NCBI GenBank assembly: GCA_003229095.1
Contig: QIHS01000114.1
Location: forward strand, 1-14,763
Source: Woeseia sp.
Lineage (GTDB): Bacteria > Pseudomonadota > Gammaproteobacteria > Steroidobacterales > Woeseiaceae
Reading direction: 5' to 3'
Length of the DNA: 14,763 nt
Both the position numbers and the translations under genes were made by a program. The stretch's first letter is position 1; the number at the start of each line of letters is the position of its first letter. Of this stretch, positions 6,373-13,545 are shown piece after piece. Under the pieces are notes generated by a model. The model worked only from the letters and a program-made list of their open reading frames with translations, was not told the DNA's origin and made no database searches.

Positions 6373-6828
6373 ATGGCAGAAGAATTAAAAGAAAGCAGTC
6401 AGGACAATTCTACAGACCGTTGGACTCTGTTCAGAGACATTGCCGTTTTACAATTCAAACTTGTCGTCGATGGCTTGCGGGATCTGATACTGGTGCCGAT
6501 ATCGCTCGTGGTTGGTCTCATCAGCGTGGCCAAGGCAGATACCGGTCCTGACAACGAGTTTTACAAATTGCTGCGGCTAGGGAAAAAGAGCGAACGCTGG
6601 ATCAATCTGTTCGGTGCGGCTGGCGAGGTGTCTCAGGATGAGAAACATCGGGTGAAATTTCCAAAGGATGATATTGACACGATTGTCGGCCGTGTAGAAT
6701 CTTTGTTCGTCGAAGAATATCGCAAGGGCGGCATCACGAAGCAGGCGAAAGAAGGATTCGAGAGTGCGCTTTCGGCGCTAAACAAAATGACCCAGCGCAA
6801 AAATCAAAAACGATCCGGACAAGACTGA
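6373..6828 (+). CDS. Membrane-anchored protein of unknown function
   Basis: I do not recognise a named family. The 151-residue protein has a hydrophilic N-terminus, an amphipathic FRDIAVLQFKLVVDGLRDL stretch (about 20-38), one hydrophobic segment at about 39-53 (ILVPISLVVGLISVA), then a charged domain containing FYKLLRLGKKSERWINLFGA (about 63-82) and a helical end with many Lys residues. The sequence has the look of a conserved bitopic inner-membrane protein with its C-terminal domain in the cytoplasm. AAGGA at 6359-6363, 9 nt before the ATG, is a good ribosome site. It lies divergently from hemH and convergently with the AGCS transporter; no functional link is visible. Confidence 0.8.
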   Translation: MAEELKESSQDNSTDRWTLFRDIAVLQFKLVVDGLRDLILVPISLVVGLISVAKADTGPDNEFYKLLRLGKKSERWINLFGAAGEVSQDEKHRVKFPKDDIDTIVGRVESLFVEEYRKGGITKQAKEGFESALSALNKMTQRKNQKRSGQD

Positions 6829-6855
6829 CGGCCCGTTCGCCAGAAACTGAGCCAA

Positions 6856-8568
6856 TTACTTTTGCAGATTGCGACCGCTGATTAGATCGTCAAGACTCGG
6901 CCGCGAACTATCCGCTCCCATGTCGCCGGCCTTCAGACGTTTCACGTAGTCTCTGTAGGCACGCATCGCCTGATAACCGAAAATCCAGCAGATAGGCAAG
7001 TTCGCGTAGATAATCACACCAAGCCCGATGCCAGTCAGGTTGTCCAGGTCGGCGCTGGTCTGAATGTGTCCCAGCGTCGCAACGATAATTAGCGAGCAAT
7101 AGATGAGTCGGTACGGCAGCGCACTCTTGTTACCCCACATATACACGGCACCCTGTTCACCGTAGTAGCCCCAGGCGATGATCGTCGAGACGGCGAACAA
7201 CCATGATGCTATGGTGATCAGCCATTTTCCCAGGCCGGGCGCGACGGAATCGAATGCCTTGGCAGTCAACGTTGCACCGACGTAGTCCTGGTAAAAACCG
7301 CCACCGACAATTTCCGGTTCGACGTCGCCTGGCAACGGATGCCATGACGCGACAAAACCTGTGTCGGTTTCTGTAACGTTTCCGGTCATGCGGTGAATGT
7401 TCTGTCCGGTAGCATCGTTTTCGCCTGCTGACACAATCATCATCAGCGGTTCCTGATCCTGCCAGTTGCCGGCATCCAGCACGGTATCGGGATAAGTCCA
7501 CCCGGCCTCCGTCTGAACTGGCTGCGGGTTGTTGTCAAAGTTAACATCCGGTGCCCGGTTCCAGACACCTGTAGATAAAATGATAAGTGCAGTGAAAGTA
7601 CAAACCACGATGGTGTCGATGAAGGGCTCCATTCCGCCGACGAGGCCCTCGCGCACGGGTTCTTTGGTTTTCACCGCGGCGTGAGCGATCGCTGATGATC
7701 CTTGTCCTGCTTCGTTGGAAAAAATGGCGCGTTTCATACCGAACAAAAAGGCGGACCCGACTGTGCCGCCAATGAAAGCGCCCGCCGCGTCGGTCGGTGT
7801 AAATGCCGAGACAACGATCGTGACGAGAATTTCCGGAATCTGGCCGAAATTTGCGAGCAGAATGTAAAAGCCGGCGACGATATAGATGAGCACCATCACT
7901 GGTACAAGTGTGCCGGCCACTTTGCCGATTCGTTTGATGCCACCGAGCAGCACTGCGCCAACAATGACGGTGAGCACAATACCGCTGATCCAGCCGGGCA
8001 CGCCAAAGTATTCGTTGGTAATGTCGGCAACGTTCCACGCCTGGAACATGTTGCCGCCGGTGACGGATGACAAAATAATGCACAGCGAAAAGAGAAATGC
8101 GAGCGTGGTTCCAAGCCAGCCCAGTTCCGGCTTCATTTTCTTCAATGCTCTGCCGGCGACCCACATAGGCCCGCCGTGAGGATTGTCGGGGTCATCTGTA
8201 TTGCGGTAAAGCATCGACAAAGTGACTTCGACAAACTTGATCGACATGCCGAGGAAGCCAACGACCCACATCCAGAAAATCGCGCCAGGGCCACCAAGTG
8301 AGATCGCAAGTGCTACGCCACCGATGTTGCCAAGGCCAACGGTCCCGGATAAGGCCGCGGACAGCGCCTGGAAATGACTTATTGCGCCGGGATCGTCCGG
8401 ATCGTCGTACGCACCGAGCACCACTTTGGGCCCATGCATCAGCGCGCGAAACTGGCAAAAGCCGCTCCAGAACGTGAAAACGACACCGGTGCCGGCAATG
8501 ATCAGAATCCAGGTCTCGTTCCAGAGAACGGCGTTAATGGTGGCCAGAATCTGGCTGAGATCACCCAT
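6856..8568 (-). CDS. AGCS family sodium:amino acid symporter with enlarged loop
   Basis: This 570-residue inner-membrane protein is of the alanine/glycine:cation symporter family, importing alanine or glycine with Na+. Family features include GTVGLGNIGGVALAISLGGP (75-94), FLGMSIKFVEVTLSMLYR (105-122), KRAIFSNEAGQGSSAIAHAA (279-298) and WLFAVSTIIAWGYYGEQ (456-472), with about eleven hydrophobic segments. Usual members have about 450-490 residues. The surplus lies at about 336-430: a hydrophilic, Asp/Glu-rich segment with few hydrophobic stretches between the transmembrane helices ending near 334 and beginning near 447. Exact substrate cannot be read from the sequence. The gene begins 46 nt after the thiolase on the same strand and is probably co-transcribed with it. 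The ATG at 8568 is preceded on its strand by a G-rich ribosome site. Confidence 0.93.
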   Translation of the reverse strand: MGDLSQILATINAVLWNETWILIIAGTGVVFTFWSGFCQFRALMHGPKVVLGAYDDPDDPGAISHFQALSAALSGTVGLGNIGGVALAISLGGPGAIFWMWVVGFLGMSIKFVEVTLSMLYRNTDDPDNPHGGPMWVAGRALKKMKPELGWLGTTLAFLFSLCIILSSVTGGNMFQAWNVADITNEYFGVPGWISGIVLTVIVGAVLLGGIKRIGKVAGTLVPVMVLIYIVAGFYILLANFGQIPEILVTIVVSAFTPTDAAGAFIGGTVGSAFLFGMKRAIFSNEAGQGSSAIAHAAVKTKEPVREGLVGGMEPFIDTIVVCTFTALIILSTGVWNRAPDVNFDNNPQPVQTEAGWTYPDTVLDAGNWQDQEPLMMIVSAGENDATGQNIHRMTGNVTETDTGFVASWHPLPGDVEPEIVGGGFYQDYVGATLTAKAFDSVAPGLGKWLITIASWLFAVSTIIAWGYYGEQGAVYMWGNKSALPYRLIYCSLIIVATLGHIQTSADLDNLTGIGLGVIIYANLPICWIFGYQAMRAYRDYVKRLKAGDMGADSSRPSLDDLISGRNLQK

Positions 8569-8614
8569 GGTGCCCCCGCGGGTCGCTTAGGTTTTTTTTA
8601 ATACTATCAGAAAG

Positions 8615-9901
8615 TTATGCAGCTTCCAGAATCGCTGTAACGCCCATACCGCCGGCCGTGCAGACGGAAACGAGGCCACGCCCGCCACCTTTTTCGTATA
8701 ACAATTTTGCCATCGTCGCGATCACGCGGGTGCCTGTTGCTGCAAACGGATGACCGATCGCAAGGCTGCCGCCCTTGACATTCAGTTTAGCCAGTTCGAT
8801 CGGCCCCATCGCCTGGTTGCGGCCAAGCCGCTCGCGGCAGAACTGCTCCGATTGCCAGGCCTTCAGTGTGGCAATGGTTTGTGCCGCAAATGCTTCGTGA
8901 ATTTCGTAGTAGTCGAAGTCCTGCAAAGAAAGCCCGGCATCGTTCAACATTTCGGAAACCGCGAATACCGGTGCCATCAACAGCCCGTCGACACTGACAA
9001 AATCGACAGCCGCGACCTTGCAGTGGGTCAGATAGGCAGAAATCGGCAGGTTCTTTTTTAAGGCCCAGGATTCCGAGGCCATCAAAACGGCGGATGCTCC
9101 GTCAGTCAAAGGTGTGCTGTTGCCAGCAGTCATCGTGCCCTCTCCGCTGCGGTCGAATACCGGCTTGAGGTTTTGCAATTTTTCGTAGGTGGTGTCGCGC
9201 CGGAGATTGTTGTCTTCTTCGGCGTCATTATAAGGGGCAATCAGGTCATCGTAGAATCCGGCGTCGTAGGCGGCGGCCGCCTTGATATGGCTGGCGAGAG
9301 ATAGCTGATCCTGGTGCTCGCGGGAAATATCGAATTCTTTGGCGGTGATCTCCATACTTTCGCCCATGGAGAGATTGGTGCGCGGTTCGGTGACACCAGG
9401 AAACTGCGGGATAAAATGACCGGGCCGAAGTCCAAACCATGGTTTCAGTTTATCCAGGAAAGTTCGTCCGCGGTGGCTGGCCAAAAGCACGGATCGGAAA
9501 CCGTCACTGTAAGTGATCGGCGCATCGCTGACTGAATCCGTTCCCCCCGCAATACCTGCCTCTATTTGCCCGAGCGCGATCTTGTTGCCAACGTTTATGC
9601 AGGCTTCGATGCTCGTGCCACAGGCACGCTGCAGGTCATAGGCCGGTGTGCGCAGCGAAAGGCCTGAGTCGATGACGCATTCGCGTGCGAGATTCCAGTC
9701 TTTGGAGTGTTTGATGACCGCGCCAAGGGCGACTTCACCAAGCATCAGGCCCCTGAGATCAAACTTCTGGACGAGCGCAAGAAGCGTCGCAGTCATCATC
9801 TCCTGGTTCGAGGAGTTTGTGTAGACTGAATGGGCGCGACAAAACGGTATTCTGATTCCACCGATGATCGCTACCCGTTTTACCTGACCATCGTGCAACA
9901 T
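8615..9901 (-). CDS. Thiolase (acetyl-CoA C-acyltransferase, FadI-like)
   Basis: This is a 428-residue thiolase that cleaves 3-ketoacyl-CoA or condenses acetyl-CoA units, in beta-oxidation or related acyl metabolism. Catalytic residues: Cys94 in QRACGTSIEA, His335 in the FadI-type EIHEAFAAQ (most other thiolases have NEAF), His384 in GSLAIGHPFAATG, and Cys414 in CTAGGMG. Length and the HEAF motif fit the FadI/trifunctional beta-subunit group more than AtoB/PhaA. The start at 9901 is chosen because GGAG stands 6 nt upstream and the protein then opens directly into the conserved VKRVAIIGG; an ATG at 9925 lacks a ribosome site, and the frame further back to 10060 would run across the MATE gene start. 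No alpha-subunit (FadJ-like) gene is adjacent. It is divergent from the MATE gene with 74 nt between starts. Confidence 0.93.
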   Translation of the reverse strand: MLHDGQVKRVAIIGGIRIPFCRAHSVYTNSSNQEMMTATLLALVQKFDLRGLMLGEVALGAVIKHSKDWNLARECVIDSGLSLRTPAYDLQRACGTSIEACINVGNKIALGQIEAGIAGGTDSVSDAPITYSDGFRSVLLASHRGRTFLDKLKPWFGLRPGHFIPQFPGVTEPRTNLSMGESMEITAKEFDISREHQDQLSLASHIKAAAAYDAGFYDDLIAPYNDAEEDNNLRRDTTYEKLQNLKPVFDRSGEGTMTAGNSTPLTDGASAVLMASESWALKKNLPISAYLTHCKVAAVDFVSVDGLLMAPVFAVSEMLNDAGLSLQDFDYYEIHEAFAAQTIATLKAWQSEQFCRERLGRNQAMGPIELAKLNVKGGSLAIGHPFAATGTRVIATMAKLLYEKGGGRGLVSVCTAGGMGVTAILEAA

Positions 9902-9975
9902 CTCTGTCTCCGTGCCTGCTTCCATTCGGTGCGGCAACTTTACACCAACAACTTGAAGGAGTACCAGCGTTAGCC

Positions 9976-11325
9976 GTGTTCGCACTATCAGAAAGATGGC
10001 TAACTGAGTCTCGCGCACTCCTGCGGCTCGCCGGGCCGCTGATCGTGAATAACCTGTCAATCGCAGGAATGCAGTTCGCAGACGCGGTCATGGCCGGGCG
10101 TCTTGGCGCTGAATCGCTGGCGGCGGTCGCTGTGGGTGGCAGTGTCTGGTTTCTCGGTTTTACGATTTGTCTTGGGCTGATGATGGCCATAGCGCCGATC
10201 GCTGCACGCTTCTACGGCGCGGGTCAGCCAGAAATGATCGGGCGATACACGCGGCAGGGGCTTTGGCTGGGCGTCGCACTCGGCCTGACACTGTTTGCGC
10301 TTGCGCAGATTTTTGTGGTGCCGGTTATGTCGGGGTTTGGCATAGACGAAGGATTTCTCGACACCACAATTGGCTATGTTCGCGCAATCACCTTTGGGGC
10401 GCCGGCCATCTGTATTTTCCTGGTATTCCGGTTTACCAGCGAAGGCATAGGATTCACCCGGCCAATCATGTACATCTCGTTGTTCGCGCTGGCATGCAAT
10501 GTATTTCTGAATTGGGTTTTCATGTACGGCAAACTCGGCGTGCCTGCATACGGGGCTGTCGGATGCGGAATCGCGAGCGCGACCACGATGTGGTTAATGG
10601 CGGTGCTGATGACCGTCTATGTAGTGAGCCACAAAATCTACAAAAGCCTGAAAATTTTCGACCATTTTGCTCCGCTGCGTATGCCGGTACTGAAAGAAAT
10701 ACTTAAACTGGGCGTACCCATTTCGGTGACGATCACCGCGGAATCCGGTCTTTTTTCCGCTGTCTCTATTCTTGTCGGTACGCGCGGCGCAGATATCACG
10801 GCAGCGCATCAGATTGCGCTGAATTTCGCCGCCACCATGTTCATGATTCCACTGGCTATAAGTGCTGCAACGACCATTAGAATCGGACACGCGCTGGGTG
10901 CCGGCGACCATTCTCGTGCTCGTGACGGAGGCATCACCGGCATTTTGATGTGTGTCGTTTTTATGGCTTTTTCGTCGGCGTTCCTGTTGTTGTTTCGGGA
11001 TGTTGTCGTGGGGGTTTACACCAATGACGTTTCTGTAAAGGAAATCGCCATCAGCCTGCTGCTGATAGCTGCAGTTTTTCAGATCGTCGATGGCATACAG
11101 ATCGGTGCTGCAGGTGCGCTGCGGGGATTCAAAGACACGCGTATGCCGATGCTGATCAACACGTTTTCTTTCTGGGCACTTGGGTTTCCACTCGCCTACA
11201 TGGCAGCCATCACTTTTCAGGCGCCACCGACATACATCTGGGCAGGTTTTGTGCTCGGGCTGTCCGTCGCGGCGGTTTTGCTGACGGCGCGGTTTAATCG
11301 ACTGTCGAAACAGTTAATCCGGTGA
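9976..11325 (+). CDS. MATE family efflux transporter (NorM-like)
   Basis: This 449-residue inner-membrane exporter is of the multidrug and toxin extrusion family, driven by Na+ or H+. It has the two-lobe arrangement of twelve helices. The N-lobe starts at LAGPLIVNNLSIAGMQFADA (about 18-37) with AGRLGAESLAAVAVGGS (39-55). The C-lobe has ITAAHQIALNFAATMFMIPL, then ATTIRIGHALGAGDHSRARDGG, the motif after helix 8. The start is GTG at 9976: no ATG precedes it in frame near the start, and GAAGGAG at 9954-9960 is a ribosome site but stands rather far off (15 nt). Substrates are unknown; NorM-type relatives export dyes and fluoroquinolones. It converges on the DUF924 gene with 26 nt between stops. 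Confidence 0.93.
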   Translation: MFALSERWLTESRALLRLAGPLIVNNLSIAGMQFADAVMAGRLGAESLAAVAVGGSVWFLGFTICLGLMMAIAPIAARFYGAGQPEMIGRYTRQGLWLGVALGLTLFALAQIFVVPVMSGFGIDEGFLDTTIGYVRAITFGAPAICIFLVFRFTSEGIGFTRPIMYISLFALACNVFLNWVFMYGKLGVPAYGAVGCGIASATTMWLMAVLMTVYVVSHKIYKSLKIFDHFAPLRMPVLKEILKLGVPISVTITAESGLFSAVSILVGTRGADITAAHQIALNFAATMFMIPLAISAATTIRIGHALGAGDHSRARDGGITGILMCVVFMAFSSAFLLLFRDVVVGVYTNDVSVKEIAISLLLIAAVFQIVDGIQIGAAGALRGFKDTRMPMLINTFSFWALGFPLAYMAAITFQAPPTYIWAGFVLGLSVAAVLLTARFNRLSKQLIR

Positions 11326-11351
11326 CTGTCCCCATTTTTACTGTTACCGAA

Positions 11352-12020
11352 TTATTCTTCACCCTGACCGAAAGTCGGCACATCACCGCTAAGGTATTCG
11401 TTCTCCTCCGCAGTGTTTTCCCGCTGAAGGAGCTCGTTACGGTGCGGGAACCGTCCGTATTGCTCAACGATGTCAGCATGTAACTCTGCGAACTGCGCGA
11501 TGGTCTCAAAGGTTTGCCTGTAGGTTTTCGATACGCCCTCCGCGAGTTTGTTGTAAATCTCGCGGGATTTGGTTTGTACTTTGCGCGACTCAGCGTGCTG
11601 TAGTGGCATATAGAAGAAAACCTTTTGAATGGGCGTAAGACCTTTGTCCTTTTTTTCCATCGCGCCTTCGACGCAAAGTTTGAGCGCCGCCCTATCCATG
11701 GCAAAAGCTTCTGCTTTGTTGCGGTAGATGTTGCGACGAAACTGGTCCAGAAGAATAATCAGCGCCAATCGACCGCCCGGCTGGTGCGCCCAGTGATCGA
11801 GATTGCCTTCAGAGGCCGCCTGCACATCATCGGAAAACTCAGCAGCGATCTCTTCGTCGAATGCCGGATCTGCACCGAACCAGGTGTCCATTCGACCATC
11901 GATCTGCGGCGCTGTCAGGTCGGGCTCCCTGAACCAGAACGCCAGCACAGTATCGATGCGCAGCTGATCATCATCGGTGATCGTTGCGTCGATGCTCTCA
12001 CTAAGAAGTTTTACCGCCAT
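11352..12020 (-). CDS. DUF924 family protein
   Basis: This 222-residue protein has the conserved blocks of DUF924: VLAFWF (25-30), TWFGADPAFDEEI (46-58), LILLDQFRRNIYR-like segment with LDQFRRNIYR at 91-100, FFYMPLQHAES (135-145), and GRFPHRNELL followed by ENTAEENEYL (189-210). Family proteins are all-helical, TPR-like and cytoplasmic; their biochemical function is not established. The 24 residues before VLAFWF are longer than usual and may be an overextended start, but no good ribosome site decides it. It lies divergently from the lipoprotein gene at 12232 across 211 nt, in which I see nothing beyond space for promoters. Confidence 0.92.
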   Translation of the reverse strand: MAVKLLSESIDATITDDDQLRIDTVLAFWFREPDLTAPQIDGRMDTWFGADPAFDEEIAAEFSDDVQAASEGNLDHWAHQPGGRLALIILLDQFRRNIYRNKAEAFAMDRAALKLCVEGAMEKKDKGLTPIQKVFFYMPLQHAESRKVQTKSREIYNKLAEGVSKTYRQTFETIAQFAELHADIVEQYGRFPHRNELLQRENTAEENEYLSGDVPTFGQGEE

Positions 12021-12231
12021 GTCTGCATACCGCTCAAAAGTCAGTAACGGGTGATCTGGCGTTGCATTTAGTCAGGCTGTTATTTGAACTGCGTCACAGA
12101 ACGCTCGTGCCTCGACCCCTCATAGTCTGTTCTATCACCGGATGCCGTCAAAAGCCACGGCCAAGCACTCATTCTTCCGAATTTCGAGATATAACACCAG
12201 GTGACCGGACAGACATCAAAGGCAGGAGAGC

Positions 12232-12681
12232 ATGCGCTATCTATCGATTTGTCTGATATTGATTCTCGCAAGTGCTTGCGGCGACCCGCCAGCCGACCCC
12301 GACCCCGAGATCGCAGTGCGTGACTGGGTCGCCAGGGGTGAGATTGCGGCAGAGGCCAGAGATCGACGCGACCTTCTGGATATGATTTCCGCAGACTACG
12401 CGGACGCACGTGGCAATGACCACGAGAAAATTGGCAACATTCTAAGAATCTATTTTTTGCGCCAACACTCTGTGTCGTTACTGACACACATTGATGAAAT
12501 CAGTATGTCAGGGGATACTGCAGCCACGGTAAACCTGACGGTCGGCATGACCGGCTCGAACGATAATCTCCTTGGGTTCAGTGCGGATGCATATCTATTC
12601 GAATTCGAACTGGAAAACCCGGATGGAGACTGGATATTAATCGGTGCACGCTGGGGTAAACTCGGGGGTGAGTTGCGTTAG
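12232..12681 (+). CDS. Small lipoprotein, possibly NTF2-like
   Basis: This 149-residue protein has a lipoprotein signal: a short hydrophobic stretch (YLSICLILILASA) and Cys16 as the likely lipidated residue; the lipobox is ASAC, with Ala at -3 instead of the usual Leu. The residue after Cys is Gly, which points to outer-membrane sorting. The mature domain begins with IAVRDWVARGEIAAEARDRR, continues with LLDMISADYAD and ends in strands with FEFELENPDGDWILIGARW. This helix-then-sheet order and the final DGDWxLxxARW strand resemble NTF2-like/SnoaL folds, but that is a guess. AGGAG (12224-12228) precedes the ATG closely. The next lipoprotein starts 23 nt later, suggesting one transcript. Confidence 0.8.
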   Translation: MRYLSICLILILASACGDPPADPDPEIAVRDWVARGEIAAEARDRRDLLDMISADYADARGNDHEKIGNILRIYFLRQHSVSLLTHIDEISMSGDTAATVNLTVGMTGSNDNLLGFSADAYLFEFELENPDGDWILIGARWGKLGGELR

Positions 12682-12704
12682 AAGTTCGAAGAGGAGAGTG
12701 GTCG

Positions 12705-13187
12705 ATGAACTATTGTTTCAGCAGGCAGTTCTTTGGGTTAACAATCGTGGCCGGTTTTCTGGCCGGGTGCGCGAATAGCGGCAACCTTGTTGATGCCCCA
12801 ACGGTAAGTCTGACTAGCGTGGAACTGGCCGAGTTCGACTTGAAGCGACAAATATTTCACCTGGGCTTCGACGTTGACAATCCGAACCCGTTTCCCTTGC
12901 CCGTCAAGGCAGTTGAATATAGCCTCATTTTCGACGACAAAAAGTTCGCCGGCGGCGCGATGGAAGGCAAATTCACTGTGCCGGCAGGTGGCCAGGATGC
13001 GTTCGTCATCAGCGTCGAGATTGATACTCTGAACACGGTGTCGCAAATTTCCTCCTTGCTGCGAGGTGGCATGCCGGACCAGGTTCACTATGAACTCCAT
13101 GGCAGCCTGACCGTTGACATACCCTTTGCCAGACCGCTTCCGTTTTCGTCCAGCGGGATTGTAAATGTACGCGGCAGCCGCTTCTGA
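12705..13187 (+). CDS. LEA14-type (WHy domain) lipoprotein
   Basis: This 160-residue protein has a lipoprotein signal ending FLAGC, with Cys22 as the lipidation site. The mature part is a single LEA_2/WHy domain: VELAEFDLKRQIFHLGFDVD (about 39-58), the hallmark NPNPFPLPVKAVEYSLIFDD (about 59-78), and GKFTVPAGGQDAFVISVEID (about 88-107), ending with a LHGSLTVDIP strand. WHy domains occur in desiccation/stress proteins of plants, archaea and bacteria and form a beta-sandwich; bacterial lipoprotein versions are of uncertain role, perhaps in envelope stress tolerance. AGGAG at 12692-12696 stands 8 nt from the ATG. It probably shares a transcript with the preceding lipoprotein. Confidence 0.9.
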   Translation: MNYCFSRQFFGLTIVAGFLAGCANSGNLVDAPTVSLTSVELAEFDLKRQIFHLGFDVDNPNPFPLPVKAVEYSLIFDDKKFAGGAMEGKFTVPAGGQDAFVISVEIDTLNTVSQISSLLRGGMPDQVHYELHGSLTVDIPFARPLPFSSSGIVNVRGSRF

Positions 13188-13411
13188 TTCTTTATGAAAT
13201 CATTCAGTTGCGCGGGTAACGATTGACGCGTGCCCCGGCGGGCCAGATAGCATTCCCGGTACCGCAACGTTTTCGTCAACAGAGCAGGCGCTCGACTGGA
13301 TGATTTCGATGCACGTGTCATATACTCGGCGGTTCGGGTTGTTCCTATGAACTGTCACTGATTTTTCTTCCCGCGATCGTCCGTTTCCAACGGCATTTCC
13401 GCGGTTCGATG

Positions 13412-13429
13412 AAAAGCGACTACGCTTTT
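13412..13429 (+). terminator. Perfect AAAAGCG-ACTA-CGCTTTT hairpin
   Basis: Seven base pairs with a 4-nt loop, where the run of T forms the lower stem. It has the A-tract/T-tract shape of a weak bidirectional terminator and could end the lipoprotein transcript 225 nt downstream of its stop, or act as an attenuator in the gltB leader. There are only three GC pairs and the T-run is part of the stem, so termination may be poor. Confidence 0.35.
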
Positions 13430-13473
13430 GCGACCACAGAGCAGCCTTGTAGTGTGCTTACCGTTAGCAGCTG

Positions 13474-13490
13474 TGCACCGATACGGTGCA
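13474..13490 (+). promoter_or_regulatory. NtrC-type operator palindrome upstream of gltB
   Basis: TGCACC-N5-GGTGCA, 17 nt with perfect half-sites, matches the known NtrC (NRI) binding consensus as seen at enterobacterial glnA. NtrC is the nitrogen-limitation response regulator, and gltB makes glutamate, so position and meaning agree. The site ends 51 nt before the gltB ATG and no sigma-54 promoter is visible, so control by repression or by an unseen promoter is possible. In RNA the same bases (extended to TGCACCG/CGGTGCA) would make a 7-bp hairpin with a 3-nt loop, an alternative explanation. Confidence 0.5.
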
Positions 13491-13521
13491 ATTCAAATAG
13501 TTTTATTGGGGCGTGCATACG

Positions 13522-13545
13522 ATGCAGGCTCAATGGTGTAGATGA
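13522..13545 (+). CDS. Possible 7-residue leader peptide overlapping the gltB start
   Basis: ATG 13522 opens MQAQWCR and stops at TGA 13543-13545, which overlaps the gltB ATG (ATGA). A GGGG run stands 10 nt before it (13508-13511), whereas gltB itself has no clear ribosome site. A second start-stop (ATG GTG TAG at 13533-13541) directly abuts the gltB ATG. Either could couple translation to gltB, or be chance. Confidence 0.22.
   Translation: MQAQWCR

Larger units (their letters stand above)
13188..13541 (+). other. Non-coding stretch before gltB with several inverted repeats
   Basis: No credible gene is seen in these 354 nt. Inverted repeats occur at 13341-13352 (GTTC/GAAC), 13381-13393 (CCGTT/AACGG), 13412-13429, 13474-13490 and 13514-13526 (TGCAT/ATGCA). 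Possible sigma-70 promoters are TTGACG at 13223 with GATAGC 17 nt on, and TATACT at 13321-13326 with a weak -35. I found no GG-N10-GC sigma-54 box. This is probably the gltB promoter and a long leader, plus the end of the lipoprotein transcript. Confidence 0.5.

Noticed and set aside
7541..8164. 207-codon open frame on the minus strand inside the symporter gene
   Set aside because: It is in another frame of the same strand as a clear AGCS gene and has no family features or ribosome site.
8603..9995. Exact 12-nt repeat ACTATCAGAAAG at 8603-8614 and 9984-9995, flanking the thiolase
   Set aside because: A 12-nt match is expected by chance several times in a window of this length, and the second copy is inside MATE coding sequence.
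9902..10060. Longer N-terminus for the thiolase
   Set aside because: It would overlap the MATE coding start, lacks a ribosome site, and the family sequence begins right after the ATG at 9901.
13500..13545. Sigma-54 promoter between the NtrC-like site and gltB
   Set aside because: TGGGGCGTGCATACGATGC looks tempting but the GG and GC elements are 12 nt apart, not 10.
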